64,000 nucleotides of DNA from Helopsaltes ochotensis (Eukaryota > Chordata > Aves > Passeriformes > Locustellidae): contig VXBM01000001.1 in NCBI GenBank assembly GCA_013400155.1, forward strand, positions 2,009,367 through 2,073,366, in the 5' to 3' direction. The position numbers were made by a program, and so were the translations under genes. A model generated the notes under the pieces. The model made no database searches. It had not been told where the DNA came from and worked only from the letters and a program-made list of their open reading frames with translations. Below are positions 1 through 12,781 of this stretch, in pieces (positions within the stretch are counted from its first letter, which is position 1; each line of letters begins with the position of its first letter).

Positions 1-1584
1 GTAGTCAGCATAACCCACTGCTGAATGTGAATTTTTAGATTAAGGATTGGGGTGGTAGCAGTGAAGGCCATGTTCTCTTCTGCCCTTTTAGCTCCAAGAA
101 TAGCAACATCTAGCAGAAGGGCAGGGCAGCCAGCAAGGGAGAACAAGAGGTAACCCAAGTGCTGTAGGCCAAGGTCAGATGTCATAGCCCTCACCCCCTG
201 CCTGGCCCTAGCCCCAAAGCTGCCCCTTTGCAGCACAGCAGCTGAGTGGCTGCATATTTGCTCCCAAAGTGCCACAGCCTGAACCCTGTCTGCAGATTTC
301 CCTCTGTGCTGATGCAGTGATCTCTAAATGCTTTCGGTGGATCGGGATGGCTCTGGGCTGGATGTATGATATGCTCAGCTGTCTCGGGTTTCGGAGGGCA
401 GCAACATCTGTGAGAGCATGAGGGAATGGCTGCAAATTGATGTATCACACATGCCTCCCATTCATGTTGGGAGCTCGAACGCACCATGCTGACGGAGTCT
501 GATGTGTTCGGGCTGCAGCCAGCCAGCTGGAGCCCAGGGACAACAAACTGACAGCTTTCAGCCATCAGCTGGGCACAAAGAACCTGGATCTCGTCCAGTT
601 TCTGTCCAGTCCCAGAGCAGGGATAACCGACAGCTCTGCTGGAGGCCCTGTGACGTCAGTGGCTCAGGCAGTGTTTGTGTCTCGAAGGGATTTGAAGTGG
701 GCAGTGCAAGCTCAGCAGGTTTGCACTGGGTGACCTACTTTGCCCCAGGCTAGATGTGGACTGTGTGACTGGCCATGGAGCTCCTCCAGTCCCCACTATC
801 CACTTGGGCCAGACTTCCCTTTTCTCCTCTACGCTCAGTGCAGCTCATGTTTTATGACAAATTCAATTTAGTTATGTGGTTCATTGACTCTGTGCTCTGG
901 AATTCCCTCACCCCAAGTACCTCCTCCCTCCAGCATGTGCTGGGAATCTGCTCTGAAGCAAATCCCCTTTGATATTGGCTAATCCTTTTTGTCTCACTCC
1001 ACACCACCATGACCTGAGCTGATACTGCTCTCTCCTCAGGGGCGCAGACCCTTCCCCAGTGACCTGCTTAACAGAAACTGCTGAAGCCTTCTGCAGTCAA
1101 GTACATGCTCAGCCATGTGCTCTCCTCTCCTGTCTGGGCAGTGACACTGATTTTGGCTGATGGCAACTGGAACTGTAATTGGCATCCATAACATCCTTTT
1201 CAAACAACAAGTTCCCAGGCAGCAGCAAAACTCAAAAGCTGAGAGCAGTGCTTCCCCTGAGCTCAATGACTGCCATGAAGTTTAGGTCCTTGTGCAAACA
1301 TCTCTTGAAGTGAAAGCCACCCCTGCAGCAGCATCATCACCTTCCCAGGCACCTTACCTGATGACAAATAGCTATTTTATGTAGGCACATGACTAAGAGA
1401 AGATGGCCAGTAGTTGTCTTTTTCCCAGAAAATGTTGTGACAGTGGCTCTGAGGCAGGTAGGGGAGGGACACAGCCCCAATCCCTCTTCTGGTCTGCTCT
1501 CCTGGCGACAGTGTTGTGTAAATGTTGAAATATGGCTCTTTTGTACTTTCAGTTATGAGAGGTGGGTATCCTGCTTCGATCTGT

Positions 1585-1960
1585 CTCTCTCATACACATT
1601 CATAACATTCAAATTTATAATGTAATCTTACTTGCCGTTCCATATTTATGAGAAGTTTTGATGGGTGTTTCTTTATGTGATAATATCAAGCAGAATGCTA
1701 ACCCATTGCCTCAAACCACTGTAAAGTCGTTTTCTTACATAATTGACACCAGCATATTCTTTCATTATACAAGATTTAGCATGCATCTGCTCCACCATTG
1801 CACGGCAATAGATGACTTTTTCCAGAGTCTCCTATTATCAATTCAAATTAGCCCCATTTCCCGAAGCTACTGTATGGATTTTACAGTTGACAGTAAGGGA
1901 AAAACACAGGAGCATAATGACTCTATTAAATTATTCAGGCCTAGTTAAACCCAGTTCGGT
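1585..1960. promoter_or_regulatory. Candidate conserved non-coding element
   Basis: This AT-rich block of about 375 bp stands out from the GC-richer flanks. It is dense in homeodomain-type cores (AAATTATTC, CAAATTAGC, TTAAATTATT), with few low-complexity runs and no sign of a repeat. This is the usual look of a vertebrate developmental enhancer. A 96-residue frame crosses it (1,658-1,948) but resembles no protein I know. Conservation cannot be tested from a single sequence. Confidence 0.35.
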
Positions 1961-4900
1961 CTGAACTGGAGAGCAAGGAAACAGGGAAGAGGGGGGAGAC
2001 AGGCAAAAAAACCCCTTAACTCCACGCAACTCATTGGTTATAAAACGCAGCCATCTTTACAATGAGTTATAGAGTGCATCACCTGCAAGAAGCCTGGAAG
2101 TCTTTAATCAAAGAGAAAAGTCTGTCATATGATAGAACATTCATTTTAGTTAGGGTAATTGGGTTCAGCAAGAGGCTAAGAAGAAAAGTTTGGTGAAGAG
2201 ATGGACATTTATCACCTTTTATCTTCCCCAAATTTTGGTCTTATTTGCTTTTCTTTCCAAATTGTCTCATGGGGCTTCCTGCCCCATCTCAATCTTTCCC
2301 TTCTGTAAGAACAGGCAGCTGGACAAGGTACTCGCAGGTTTTGCCATCTGATTCCATCCTAACCAAACTCACTGTCCTTTGTTCCCTTGTTGGGCAGACA
2401 GACAGGTAGACAAGGATGGACTGGTGACTTTGGAGAGGGAGATACTGTGTGGGAATGGACAGGTAAAGGGGTGACACCTGGCTGCTCATACTACTGGGAA
2501 GAGAGAAATGGGACTAGGTGTTTTGACCAGAGCACATTTAAAAATGGAGGACAGATATATCAGGCTACCTGAAACATGGAAAAATAAGGCTCAGAGACTA
2601 CTCAGGTAGATGGTAAGTAGATGGTGGATGCCAAGTCCCCAAATAGTGTTTTAGGGTCTCACACTAAAATGTGGCCACAATCAGCTGTAAATGGTAGACT
2701 GTTGCCCTGATTTTTGCAGCCTTTCTGATGTGTTTCTTAGCTTTTAGAATGGAGTCAGAATCCTCAATGTTTAGGTAGTGCTTTGCCGTTCTCACGCTGG
2801 TGTATCTGTAAGATAAGGTTTGTTTGGGAAATGGATTGGTAAACATCACATACCTTTGGATGCAAATTGTACTGACTGACCGTCAGCTGGGCCAGTGGAG
2901 ATGAGAGGTGTTCACCTTCTCATCCAATCCCTGGCATGGACCTGCAGTCTACTTAAGAAAGAAAGAATAAACAAAAGGCCCTTTTTTGGGTCCTTCTCCT
3001 CATCAAGTGTCCTGTGTGGTTCTTGCTGAGCTGAACAGCCCACAGTAGACATACAAGCCCTTTAATATTCAGTGTGGTCAGTCAGCCACCTTCCCTTCTC
3101 TTGGCAGCCCACTACCTGGTCTTCTCAGCCAGTTGCACCTCCAGGTTTGGCTTTGTGATGCAGAAACTTTGAGCTCAGTGCAAAGAAACGGAAAACAATG
3201 GCTTCAGGAGTAGTGATGTTCCTGCCACTTTGCCTGGATTATCAACAAGCCCCAATGTTTATCTATATCCTGTAGAGTCTGCACAGTGAGATGATAACAA
3301 TTTGTAGGCTGTCCAGCTATGCCTTTTAACAAACAACACTAAGCCTACAGCACTCTATTCCCAACCAGACCCTAACACAGCATCAAGACTTTCACCTTTG
3401 TGAGCAAAACTTTGCTCTAACCCATGGTTAGAATGAATGCATGAGCTGTGGAGCAAAGTCCCCCTGCTGTACACTTTTTTGCAGCAGGAGCAGGAATGAG
3501 TCAGAGATTGTTAGGGGTTTTTTTTGGGGGGGAGGCATGTGGGGGATGAAGATAGAGGCAGAAAAGCAGCAGGGAAAGAGACAAAGGCCAGAAGGAGCTT
3601 TCTGGGAGGCATTCTGCAACCCTGGGTTGAGGTTGCAAAAGGCACAAATAATTCTCTCTCAGCTACCCTCTCCTGCTTGGACATATTTGCCCAGGTTGAA
3701 AGCAGTGAGTCCAGTACAGTGTAAATTTGTTGCCTGATAGATTGATATAATGCAGTGTGTTCTCTCACTGCTGGTGGCTTTAGCTCACAGATTGGCTTCT
3801 TGGTCTTTCAGAGTAAAGATTGTCCTTCAAATCCGAAGTCCTTGGACTGAGCTGCTGCAAGGAGTGACACAGGGAAATGATACTTCTTGTCCTGCAAAGA
3901 AAATCTCTTCCCCATTTTGTTGCAAACAAGTATTTTGACAGCACTGAAGTGTTTGCCAGGCTCTGGAATACCAAGCAGAGATTTGCTGTGGAACATGGTG
4001 TGCTAACACCAACCACTGTGCTTGGCCCGGCAGCTGTGCTCTGTCAGCCCCCTCAGTGCCTTGGTGATAGTTGAGGCACAATGTATGGATTCTAGGCTTG
4101 CAGTGCCCTGAAATATCTGGCGTGGGTAGAAACTAACTGGGAACTGGCATCACCTTGAGGATCCTGGCCAACCCAAACTATTCTCCATTAGCAGAAATGA
4201 GCCTTTGGGATCAGGATGGAGAGCAGCAGTAGCCCTTATGCCCAAGGTGGGCTCTGAGGAGTTTGTAGACTTGTCTCATTTGGGGTTTCCCCTCAAATTT
4301 GGTCTTTGTCGTCTCTTCTTTCTGTTCTGGCTGCACTTAGGCTCTTCCCACTCTGCCTTTTTCATCCATTGCTACTTGCTCCAGACGCTGTTTCTTGCTG
4401 TCTCTACAACAGTGTGTCCCTGGGGTCTCACTGACTGCCAGGGCTTTCTTTCATTTTTGCTTCATAGCCACAGGTGATAAAGCCCAAAGGGAACACACCC
4501 TGGGGAACTGCACCTGGTAATTTGCTGGTTGAATTAGAGAGGATCATTTAACAAAGCAATGAATTGAGTGAATGGCTGAAATTGCAGGATCTGAGGAGCA
4601 GCCAGTGAAGTCAGACTGAAGGCCCATGCCCCAAATTCCTGCTGTCCTCATGCGTGGCAGATCCCAAAATGTTTTAGGGACAATTCTGATGATGCTGCCT
4701 GGTTTACCAGAGTGGCACAATGTTTAATCCAACTGGCTGGGCACATGGATCCACAGGTCCTGTTCTCCAGCCGCTCCTTAGTCTGTGGGGTTGCAGGGTG
4801 GGCTGCCCCGATCATCCCTAGTCTGGCTACAGGGTGTGCAGGAGCCCAGCTTCAAACTCCCCTGCCCAGATCATGGCTGATCTTTCCAGAGAATTTGCAT

Positions 4901-5780
4901 CGAAGGGCAAAGTCTCTGCATAGTTTAGTAGCAGCTGTTTTGCCTGATTTATTGGCTGTTGCAAAGGCCTGAGTAAATGTAGCAAAGTGGTCTATTATCA
5001 CAAGATATATCCAGTGCCCCCTGCCTTGCTGATGACTGAAGCCCTGATCCAGCAGCTTATTTAACACCTGTTCAGTTTTAAGCACGTGAACCCAACCCTT
5101 TGAAGTCCTCTGGGAGCAGTGGCAGAGCTCATGTGGTCATGGTTTGAGTGTGTGCTTCAATATCTGCGTGAGTTGGGGTCCCAATGGGGCTTAGCTTTGA
5201 AAACAGCAAGGGGCAAGGACATAAACAAATCTCAGTGAAGACTTTTACCCACTTACAGTGCAGAGAGTTGGGTAGGATTAGGGAACACGTGAACTCACCT
5301 CTTCATGTCAGTGGGGACAGGGACATGGCTGCTCTCACAGACTGCAAAATCCCAGGGAAATGGGGTATGAAAATCCACAAAGGGGGGTTAGCATGGAGCA
5401 GGGAAGGTGAAGTAATCAGGTAAAACCCAAAATAACTTGTACAGGTCCCTGTCAACAGTTTTTGTTCCTAGTGAATGAAAGTGAAGCAAAACCAAGAGTA
5501 CCCACTGATTATTCTCAGCTCCCTTTTCTAAAGGGAATTTTCTGGATGTAGGGTTACTGTGAGAAAGTGCTTTTGGAACCTAAATAGCCTCAGATGAGAG
5601 CAAAGCCTGCTTTGAGCCCTGTTTTTACAAAATATATGCAACTTTCTGGCCTGGCTGTGCCTGACATTTCTGTCTGTGTGACACCTAAATCTAAGGATTT
5701 TTTTTTTTTTTGTGGATATTACGAAACTACTTAATCCCTTCCGCAAACCTGCTAATGAGAATATTGCCCAAAGATCTCAC
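1961..5780. other. Stretch with no recognised gene
   Basis: I see only short chance frames, none over 100 residues and none with a recognisable motif. There are short homopolymers, for example a T run near 5,699-5,711 and a T8/G7 run near 3,518-3,532. I see no transposon ends, tandem arrays or CpG-rich patches. Confidence 0.55.
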
Positions 5781-5830
5781 CATGATAAATACTCCAGAGG
5801 AGTATTTATCATGATAATACTCCAGAGGAG
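5781..5830. repeat. Perfect 15-bp hairpin plus partial direct duplication
   Basis: The arms 5,781-5,795 (CATGATAAATACTCC) and 5,799-5,813 (GGAGTATTTATCATG) are perfect reverse complements around a 3-base AGA loop. The segment 5,782-5,802 then recurs directly at 5,811-5,830 with one base deleted. A closely related sequence lies at 9,289-9,310. Origin unknown; it may be a relic of a small palindromic or foldback element. Confidence 0.75.
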
Positions 5831-7440
5831 ACAGGGATGGGACAGAAACAACCTGCAATATTTTGTTTCATCAATCCTGTATTCTTCATTTCAAAGGGGC
5901 ATTTTCAATTTTAAAAACTGGTCAAAACTTCAACAAGGGCAGAAAAGGTTACAGGAGGTACAAGTTGTTAAAATGAGTTGGAGCTACAATGAGTCCTGGA
6001 GACAGTGATAAAAAAAGCATGTTCTTGATGGGAAAATGAGAACAGTGTGACCCTGTCACCCATCTGCAAAGTGGACTACCCTTTTCCAGCAATGACCCCT
6101 GGTGTTATGACAGCTTTTAATTAAGCTCCCTGTTAATGATCTGGGAAGAGGCTGCTTCATTCCTGAAGCCTGTAGGTGGTAGTAAAGACAGGAACAGATA
6201 GTGAAATGACACCAAAATATTTAGCACCCGGTTTCATTCCCAGTGGGAGCTGGATGAAACCCATGGGAACTCTGACCTGGGGTTTGAAATAGCAGATGAA
6301 GGTCAGCTTGGGAAAACACAGCTGATCTGCAAAGGGAAAAGTAACAGATGGGCCCCATCAGGTCTGTTCCAGCCCCAAACCTCAAATACCCATTGGTGGC
6401 TTGGGTTCTCACTGGGGGAAGAAATCCTGATCCATTTTCACCTGCTCCACTTTTCATGTGAGTTGTCACCTCTTCCCTTATGAGATTAAAGGAAAATAGT
6501 CTGGCTTTCTTCCAAATGGAATAAGCAGAATGGAATGTTACTATCTTTTTTTTTCCAGTCTACATTGGTTCAGTTGGTATTGGAACACAGGCATAGCCAT
6601 GAGTGGCCAGTAGAGATGAGATTGCCACGGGAAAGGTGCTGATATGATTTGGGACTGAGCAGAGATGCACAGAGGGAAGGATCAGCCTAGAAAGCTCCTT
6701 AGCAGCTTCACCTTTGGCCCAAGTAGAGTTCCAAGGGTCATTTCCAGGCCTATGACCTGAAAGCCGTTGGCATGATGGGAAGACATTCAGAAAAAGCTAT
6801 GAAAACAAGCAGAGGTGTAAAGGGAAAGATTTACAAGGAACTTTTGAAGGAGCTAACTGCAAGAGCTTAACCTAATGATGACACAGTGAGGACACGATGA
6901 TAGCTTGCAAATATCTGAGGGGTTATTAGCACTAGGAGCCAGTCATGAGAGGGACAGGCATCAGGGAAAGGAGGCAAAGAAGGAGCTTCAAGCTAGCTTC
7001 CAGTGAACCAGGAGCATTAAAAATGGGATATGCCTTTCAGGTAATGGTTGGAAGCAACCTGGAATCTATGAACAGCCTGAACAAGCAGCTGAAATGTGGG
7101 AGCACTCCTGGCATGAGGGGCAAGAGAAGGGAAAGCTCATGGGCTTTTCACGTTGCTGGCCCATGTGACCCCTGGTGTGACAGGTTGGTGCTTTGCTGGG
7201 GAGCAACAAAGCACTGGGCACTAGAGGCAAGCATTTATGGAAATTCTGGGAGGCAGTGCTCGCTGACCATGGCTGGAAGCCAGTTGAATCCATGTCTCAG
7301 TCACACTCATCCATGAGCTGGGGTACATACTCCAGGCCTTTGGTGTCCAGCCCTGTCCCCTTTGCTGGTGCCCTCTGTGCCTTCTGCATCTCTCCCAAAG
7401 CTCCCCAGTGCCAGCTCTGCCACTGCTGCTCAGCCACCCT
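5831..7440. other. Stretch with no recognised gene
   Basis: Only overlapping chance frames are present, the longest 123 residues at 6,945-7,316 on the + strand with no recognisable domain. The TTTTAATTAAGC sequence near 6,116 and TTAATGATC near 6,132 are isolated homeodomain-like cores. I see no repeat family or RNA gene. Confidence 0.5.
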
Positions 7441-7450
7441 TTGCTCTCTC

Positions 7451-7488
7451 TGTATCCTTGGGCTCTGCCTGTACCCTTGGGCTCTGCC
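7451..7488. repeat. Two-copy 19-bp tandem repeat
   Basis: The 19-base unit TGTATCCTTGGGCTCTGCC at 7,451-7,469 is followed immediately by a copy at 7,470-7,488 that differs by one base (T to C). It lies in a pyrimidine-rich stretch. It is too short to call a functional minisatellite. Confidence 0.8.
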
Positions 7489-7626
7489 TGCATCCCACCT
7501 TTTCTCCTTGCCCCTTCTCAGGGATCTCTGCACCTCCTCCATGTCATGGCACGCCTGAACCCTCCCACCTCTGTTATTTCAGCCCTCTGTCTTTCCAAGG
7601 CAAGGATTCCCAACCATCCTAAGTAG

Positions 7627-8312
7627 CACATTGAGGGATCTTTCAAAAATTTTTTTTGATACTGAATATCTACTGGCAGCAGGCTGTGGAGAGCATGAAC
7701 ACACTGAGCCACCTCCCTGCATGTCCCCATGTGTCCCAGCAGTGTCAGACACAAGGTCACCTCTGGAGATGGCATACCATGTGGCACAGAGATGTGCCAG
7801 CCCTGTCAGCTGATGCAAACACTGCTCCTGCTCCAAGGGAGCAGTGCCAGCCACAGAGAAGGGAGGGGATGGAAGAACAGGGGAAGACTGATTGCAGGGT
7901 CTGACCTTACATTTGGACCTCCCAGAAACTCTGCCAAGGTTGTCCCCATATGTTTTCCCAATGAGCCCTGTCTCTCCCTTCTGCATCCCTTCCAGGCAGG
8001 ATGAGGCCTCAGAGACAGGAGTCCCTCAATCACGTCTTGCTCCCATCCCATCCACATAAGGCTGGGCTGACAGGTCCTGCTTCTTGCAAAAACCCCTCAG
8101 CATCTCTTTGAGCAGAAAGACTCTTCCTCTGGAGCAAGAACCCCTTGGAGATGTTGCTAGGGTGGACCATGCCCAGGGTAGCGGTGCTGCAAATGGCACA
8201 TCACAGAGGTGGCACGAGGAGTATGATGGATCACTCAGTGCCTCTGCTGCTGGACAATCAAAGAATTCCTCCAACTGGCTGGATTTATCCAAAAGCGACA
8301 TGCATCTGGGCT
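7627..8312. other. Stretch with overlapping chance frames
   Basis: Frames are open on both strands at once, for example 7,579-7,986 on the - strand (135 residues) opposite three + strand frames. Such mutual openness is expected in GC-richer DNA with few TA-containing trinucleotides. No translated product is recognisable, and no frame has coherent exon boundaries. Confidence 0.5.
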
Positions 8313-8340
8313 GGGGGCGGGGAGAGGGGGCTGGCAAGGG
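8313..8340 (+). other. G-quadruplex motif
   Basis: Four guanine runs occur in 28 bases: G5 (8,313-8,317), G4 (8,319-8,322), G5 (8,326-8,330) and G3 (8,338-8,340), with loops of 1, 3 and 7 bases. This fits the standard four-run G-quadruplex pattern on the + strand. No gene lies nearby, so the role is unknown. Confidence 0.7.
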
Positions 8341-8635
8341 ACTCTCCTTACGGTAACAGCTGGGACCAGGCCTAAATATGATTCATTAACATCATAAAAA
8401 AAAAAAGAAAGATCAAGACTGAAAGAGAGCAAGAGAAAGGGGAAATGAAAACCCAAGTCACAGACACAATTAAGATTTATGGACTCAGAAGGATGAGGAG
8501 ACTGGGGATGGAGAAGAATAAGGAAGGAAGGAGAAAGAGCGCCAAGAAGGTAGATTACAATTTAATGCTTCTTCATGCTTAAAAATTACAAGAAGGGGCT
8601 GAGTGTTGCTCTCTGGAGACTGCTGAAGCTTGGTT

Positions 8636-8667
8636 GGGGAGGAGTGGGGAGGTGGGGAGGTTGGGGG
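8636..8667 (+). other. G-quadruplex motif
   Basis: G4 at 8,636-8,639, G4 at 8,646-8,649, G4 at 8,654-8,657 and G5 at 8,663-8,667 are separated by loops of 6, 4 and 5 bases. All four runs have at least four guanines, so a four-tetrad fold is possible. It lies about 300 bp from the motif at 8,313-8,340. Confidence 0.75.
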
Positions 8668-10053
8668 ATGCAAGCTTGCTATACTTTTTGAGGGGGAGAT
8701 GTGTCCTGAGGAAAATGCCACTGAAGGAATGTGCAGGCATGATTTACAGCCCATGGGACAGCCTGCCCGGCTGCATCATGCCAGTGCTTTTTTGGCCCAT
8801 GGGATTTCAATGCCATGGGATCCTGAATTATGTGGGACAAGGGGGGCTGTCTCCATCCCCCCAGCTCTGCCCACCCCAGAAATATCTCCGCAGAAGGAAG
8901 GGCTCAGAAAGGCAAGGGCGTGAGATCAAAGGGCTACAGCAAGGTGCCCACCAGCACCCAAAGATTTTGCTAGATGATGCCAGATCTGAAATCGAGAGGG
9001 AACAGGAGGTGGGGCAGGTGACCCACTTTGGATGAAATAGGAACCATCTGGGACCTCTTCCCAAAACCGCTGACCAGCCCAGCATTGCTCTACTCCCGTC
9101 AACTCAGCTGTAATTTATGGAACAGAGGGTACATGATCCCAAACAGCCCTTTCACATCTCTGCTTAAGAGCTGTCTTGTACCAGCTAGAGTTGTGACATA
9201 GGATTGACATTTTTCTTCTGCCTCTCCAAGTTTGTGTGCAACTGCCAATGGCTTCGCTTTTTCTCCTTTTTTTCCCCCCCATCAATAAATAAATACTCCA
9301 GAGGTGTATTGGCTGGAAGCAACCTGTCCTCCCTCTCTTCCAAAATCAACTTTCAAAGCCAGATTTTGCAGAATGTGCTTGGCTTTCCAAAAATTAGAAG
9401 AAACCCCTAGTTGTCTTTTTTTTTTTCTTTGCTAAGACCCAAATTGGACTCAAGGGCTTTGCAGAATTATAAACAAAACAATAACTAGTTCTACTTAAGT
9501 GAAAAGTTTCTGTGAAGGGCTTGGTCTGCTCCAAAAAACGTTTTGTCCAAAAATATTTTGTCACCCAGCTCCATCAGCATTTGCTGCAGATGAGCACAGC
9601 TCACGAACAGGGTTATCCATTGCCCTTCCCTGCTAAGACATCAGTGTCACCAGTTCTGTTGCCTCTCATCTCACAAGGAAAATAAGGCTGATTCCACTGA
9701 CTCCATTCAGGTAACGCCTTGTTGCTTTCCCCAAAACCACCTGTAGAATGCAAAGCACCACCCTCCCAGTACCTCTGCGTGCCCTCAGTTGGCTCCTGCA
9801 GCAGGCAGCAGATGTGAGGTGTGGCGAGCCAAGGGGTTGAAATCTAGTAAAGAGGGAGATTACTGCTGACTTGTGCCCATGAACTGTGTCCCTGGGTAAC
9901 TCCAGCCACGCTGCTGACCAGTAAGGAAAATTTCCTCCATAACACAGCGGTCTACAGACTTTCTGATGCTGTGCAAATCACGTGGTGTTTGGGGAAGACA
10001 GGGACTAGCACCGTTCTCTGTTTCCCAAAGTCCTGGAATGTTCATACCTGTTT
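8668..10053. other. Stretch with no recognised gene
   Basis: I see only chance frames, the longest 133 residues at 8,634-9,035. A polypyrimidine stretch sits near 9,256-9,280 and a T run at 9,417-9,426. The relic of the hairpin family at 9,289-9,310 is annotated separately. Confidence 0.5.
9289..9310. repeat. Second member of the 5.8-kb hairpin family
   Basis: This 22-base stretch matches 5,785-5,806 at 21 of 22 positions, the single difference being A to T after AGAGG. It keeps an imperfect version of the same palindrome (AATACTCC-AGA-GGTGTATT, one mismatch in the arm). Beyond 22 bases the similarity fades. Confidence 0.6.
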
Positions 10054-10196
10054 CATAGGTCTGTGGAGTGATTTGGGTTGGAAGGGACCTTAAACTTCAT
10101 CTAGTCCCAAACCCCTGTGCCAAGGGCAGGGATGTCATCAACAAGACCAGGTTGCTCAAAGCCTCATCTAATCTGTCCTTGAACACTTCTAGGGTG
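10054..10196 (-). mobile_element. CR1 LINE 3'-end fragment, antisense
   Basis: The + strand reads TTTGGGTTGGAAGGGACCTT followed by CATCTAGTCCCAAACCCCTG, then AGACCAGGTTGCTCAAAGCC and CTTGAACACTTCTAGGG. These are the well-known landmarks of the reverse complement of the 3' end of avian CR1 retroposons. The copy is truncated at its 5' end, as most CR1 insertions are, and carries scattered substitutions, so it is an old insertion. No CR1 reverse transcriptase coding remains. Confidence 0.9.
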
Positions 10197-12414
10197 CAGA
10201 AGATCAGCGCAGAGGTCTTGGTGGCTAATCAGACTGCACAGTATGTAAATACAGACTCAGGAGTATCTGGTATCTGGCCCTGAGGGAATGATGCTCTTGT
10301 GGGAAGGATGTTAATCCTGGCTACTTCACTGCAGTGCCTCATGCTGTGCAGAAAGTGACTGGCAAGCAAAGCACCAATAGAATGGGATCAAATTGATGTC
10401 AGAAAGTAAGAGTGAGGAAAAGTTGGGGGTGTTTGGTTTCACTACAGCAGATGGGAAATTAAATTAATATAAGGAATTTAAGAATTTAGACCGGAACCTT
10501 GACTGGACTTAGCACTCATCTGGGCTGTCCTTCATCCATCCGTCCATCCAGGGATCTCTCATGAACCACCCATTCATCCGTTTATCTTCCTCTTCCTGCC
10601 TGCAGTAATTGTTGGCACAAGGCATTGCACAGAGGAAACCAGCTGCAGAGCACAATGTCAATTTGCGTGGTACTAATTCCCCAGGAATGATGCTCCATGG
10701 GCCTACAGGCTTCTGATGCCCTCTAGGCATTAACCCTTTGTGTGTAGCAGAACACCCACCTCAGCATTTCCATGGTGCAGAGCCTCCATGCTCCAAGAAG
10801 AGCATTGCATCCAATTTGCTCCCCATTATATCAGGACATAGGGATGCAAGGAGGCTGGAGGTGAGGCCAGCAGGATCTGGAGCAAGCAGAGAAGAGACGG
10901 ATGCAGAGAGGCAAGGTTTGGAAGCAGGCTGATAGGGGATACCCTGTGGGGAGAGGTGAGGTCAGGAAAAATAAGGGCTCTTTGCAGGGAAATAGGCAAG
11001 AGACAGAAGAGCAAAGAGTCAGCAGTTGCAGTGCTGGGAGCAGCTGGATTTGTGCTGTGCACGGGTGTCTTGAAGGGGTCCTCCAGGGAAAGATAGAGCT
11101 GAGAGAGGTAATAAGAGAGGCAGCAAGACCTGGTGCCCATGTCCCTTGGAACGGGCGGTGCTAGCTCCCCAGCCTGGCAGGGCCTCTGTCCCATGCTGTT
11201 CCTCAGCCCCACCAGCATTTTTCCAGCTGTGTCCCCTCTCCAAGGAAAGCCCTGATTTCAGCAGGAAAATGGCGAGCGAGCACACTCCAAAATGGGATGT
11301 TCATAGTAACTCACCCTTCACATCCCTGGAACTGTTGTGGGCAACAGTGGTTGGCATGCTGAAAGTGAGCCACATGTCAGTCCCATCAGGAATGAAACAG
11401 ACAGCATCCTGACCCGGTGGTTATCCCGGTGATACTGGGAGGCAGCCCTGATGTTGTGTCCAGTTAGGAAGGGAAGTAGAGGATCTGGGTAGGGTCTGTT
11501 GGCCAGGACCATGGCAGAGGGCAGTGAGAACACAGTGGGTCAGTCCTGTGCTGTGAGAGGTTTTTACTGCATTACTCAAGTGTGTTTCTGCGACTTGGAC
11601 TAGACTTGCAAGAAAGCTGAGTTGTTTTTTATTTGAGGCAAATGTGAAACATCTCTGTCCCTTTTCTCTGAGATTTATCCTCAGATGCCTCTAGACACAT
11701 CTTAAATCTGACCCTAAATGCTTCACACTGATGAGCTTGGAAGAGGGACCAGGTGCTCCGAGCTCATGATATGCTCTCTTTGGGCAAGTCACCAACAAAG
11801 GTTTTTCTAGTGTGTTGAATCAAGCCACCTTTCTCTTCACTCCTCTCCCCTGCAGCACAGATTACATTGGGGTCAGTCTCACTGCTTCTGGTCAACAGGC
11901 TATATAAACCTCTGGAAAAAAACTCTGGGGAGTCCTCTGGAAATCAAGTCCCCCAGGATCAATGGAGCACATGCTAAAAGAAGCTAGAGGGTGCTCTACA
12001 TGCTGAAGCCTGTGAAGCAAAGCTTCCCCTTTGGAAACATATACGGTGGTGTATCTTCTCTGGTTTCAGTCTCAGCATCATTACATGGCAGTAAGGTACA
12101 AACTCCTCTTGTCACCCCCATGTTCTCTGCTGTTTTGTTCCCCTGGAAGCCCCTTAAATTTTGTGTGGCAAGGCTGGGAGAAGATACAGCAGCTGCTTTT
12201 GCTATTCTATGCAGTTTTCTCCACTGCCTCACATTTCTCTTCCCATTCACTACTCCCCTGCTCCCTCCGCCTTTTCTACAAAGGAAAGTCTTTCCAGTCT
12301 CCCTGTCAGAGGCTCAGCCAGACATACCTAGGCAGGAAAAGGTGCAGTTTTCAGAATCCTTGTAGGGAAAAGAAATGGCTTAATGCTTAAATACCCTCCC
12401 TGCCATGTCGACAC
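10197..12414. other. Stretch with no recognised gene
   Basis: Chance frames occur on both strands, the longest 130 residues at 10,826-11,218 on the - strand. A small run of CATC/CGTC units sits near 10,532-10,551. I see no exon, RNA gene or repeat family. Confidence 0.5.
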
Positions 12415-12545
12415 CTTCCTCCCCCCGACCTGGTGCATGTTGAGCGAGCAGCAGGGTACCCCAGGGAGCTCTGCTCCAGCTGCACGCTCATCAGCCATAC
12501 GGGGAGCGCGCAGCGGTGCTTCGCCACTAACGCTCGCCGTGTTTA
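12415..12545. promoter_or_regulatory. Small CpG-rich patch
   Basis: About eleven CpG dinucleotides fall within roughly 130 bp (for example GAGCGAG, GGGAGCGCGCAGCGG, TTCGCC and ACGCTCGCCGTG), while the flanking kilobase is CpG-poor. Retained CpGs in intergenic DNA suggest an unmethylated regulatory site. It is too short for a classical CpG island, and no first exon is visible. Confidence 0.35.
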
Positions 12546-12730
12546 ATCACACATCTGTGGGTTCAAACAGACTCAGCCAGCATGGGAAGGGATGCACCAG
12601 GTAGCAGCAGGTGACAGGAGTCGCTGATTCTGGTTAAACTGTGAAAAACTGATAAGCTAGGGACAGGAAAGAGGCAGTGCTGTGGGAAGCAGGGAGCTAG
12701 GGGCATCCTGGCCTGGACAGCTGGGGTAAA

Positions 12731-12734
<4 letters not shown>

Positions 12735-12781
<47 letters not shown>

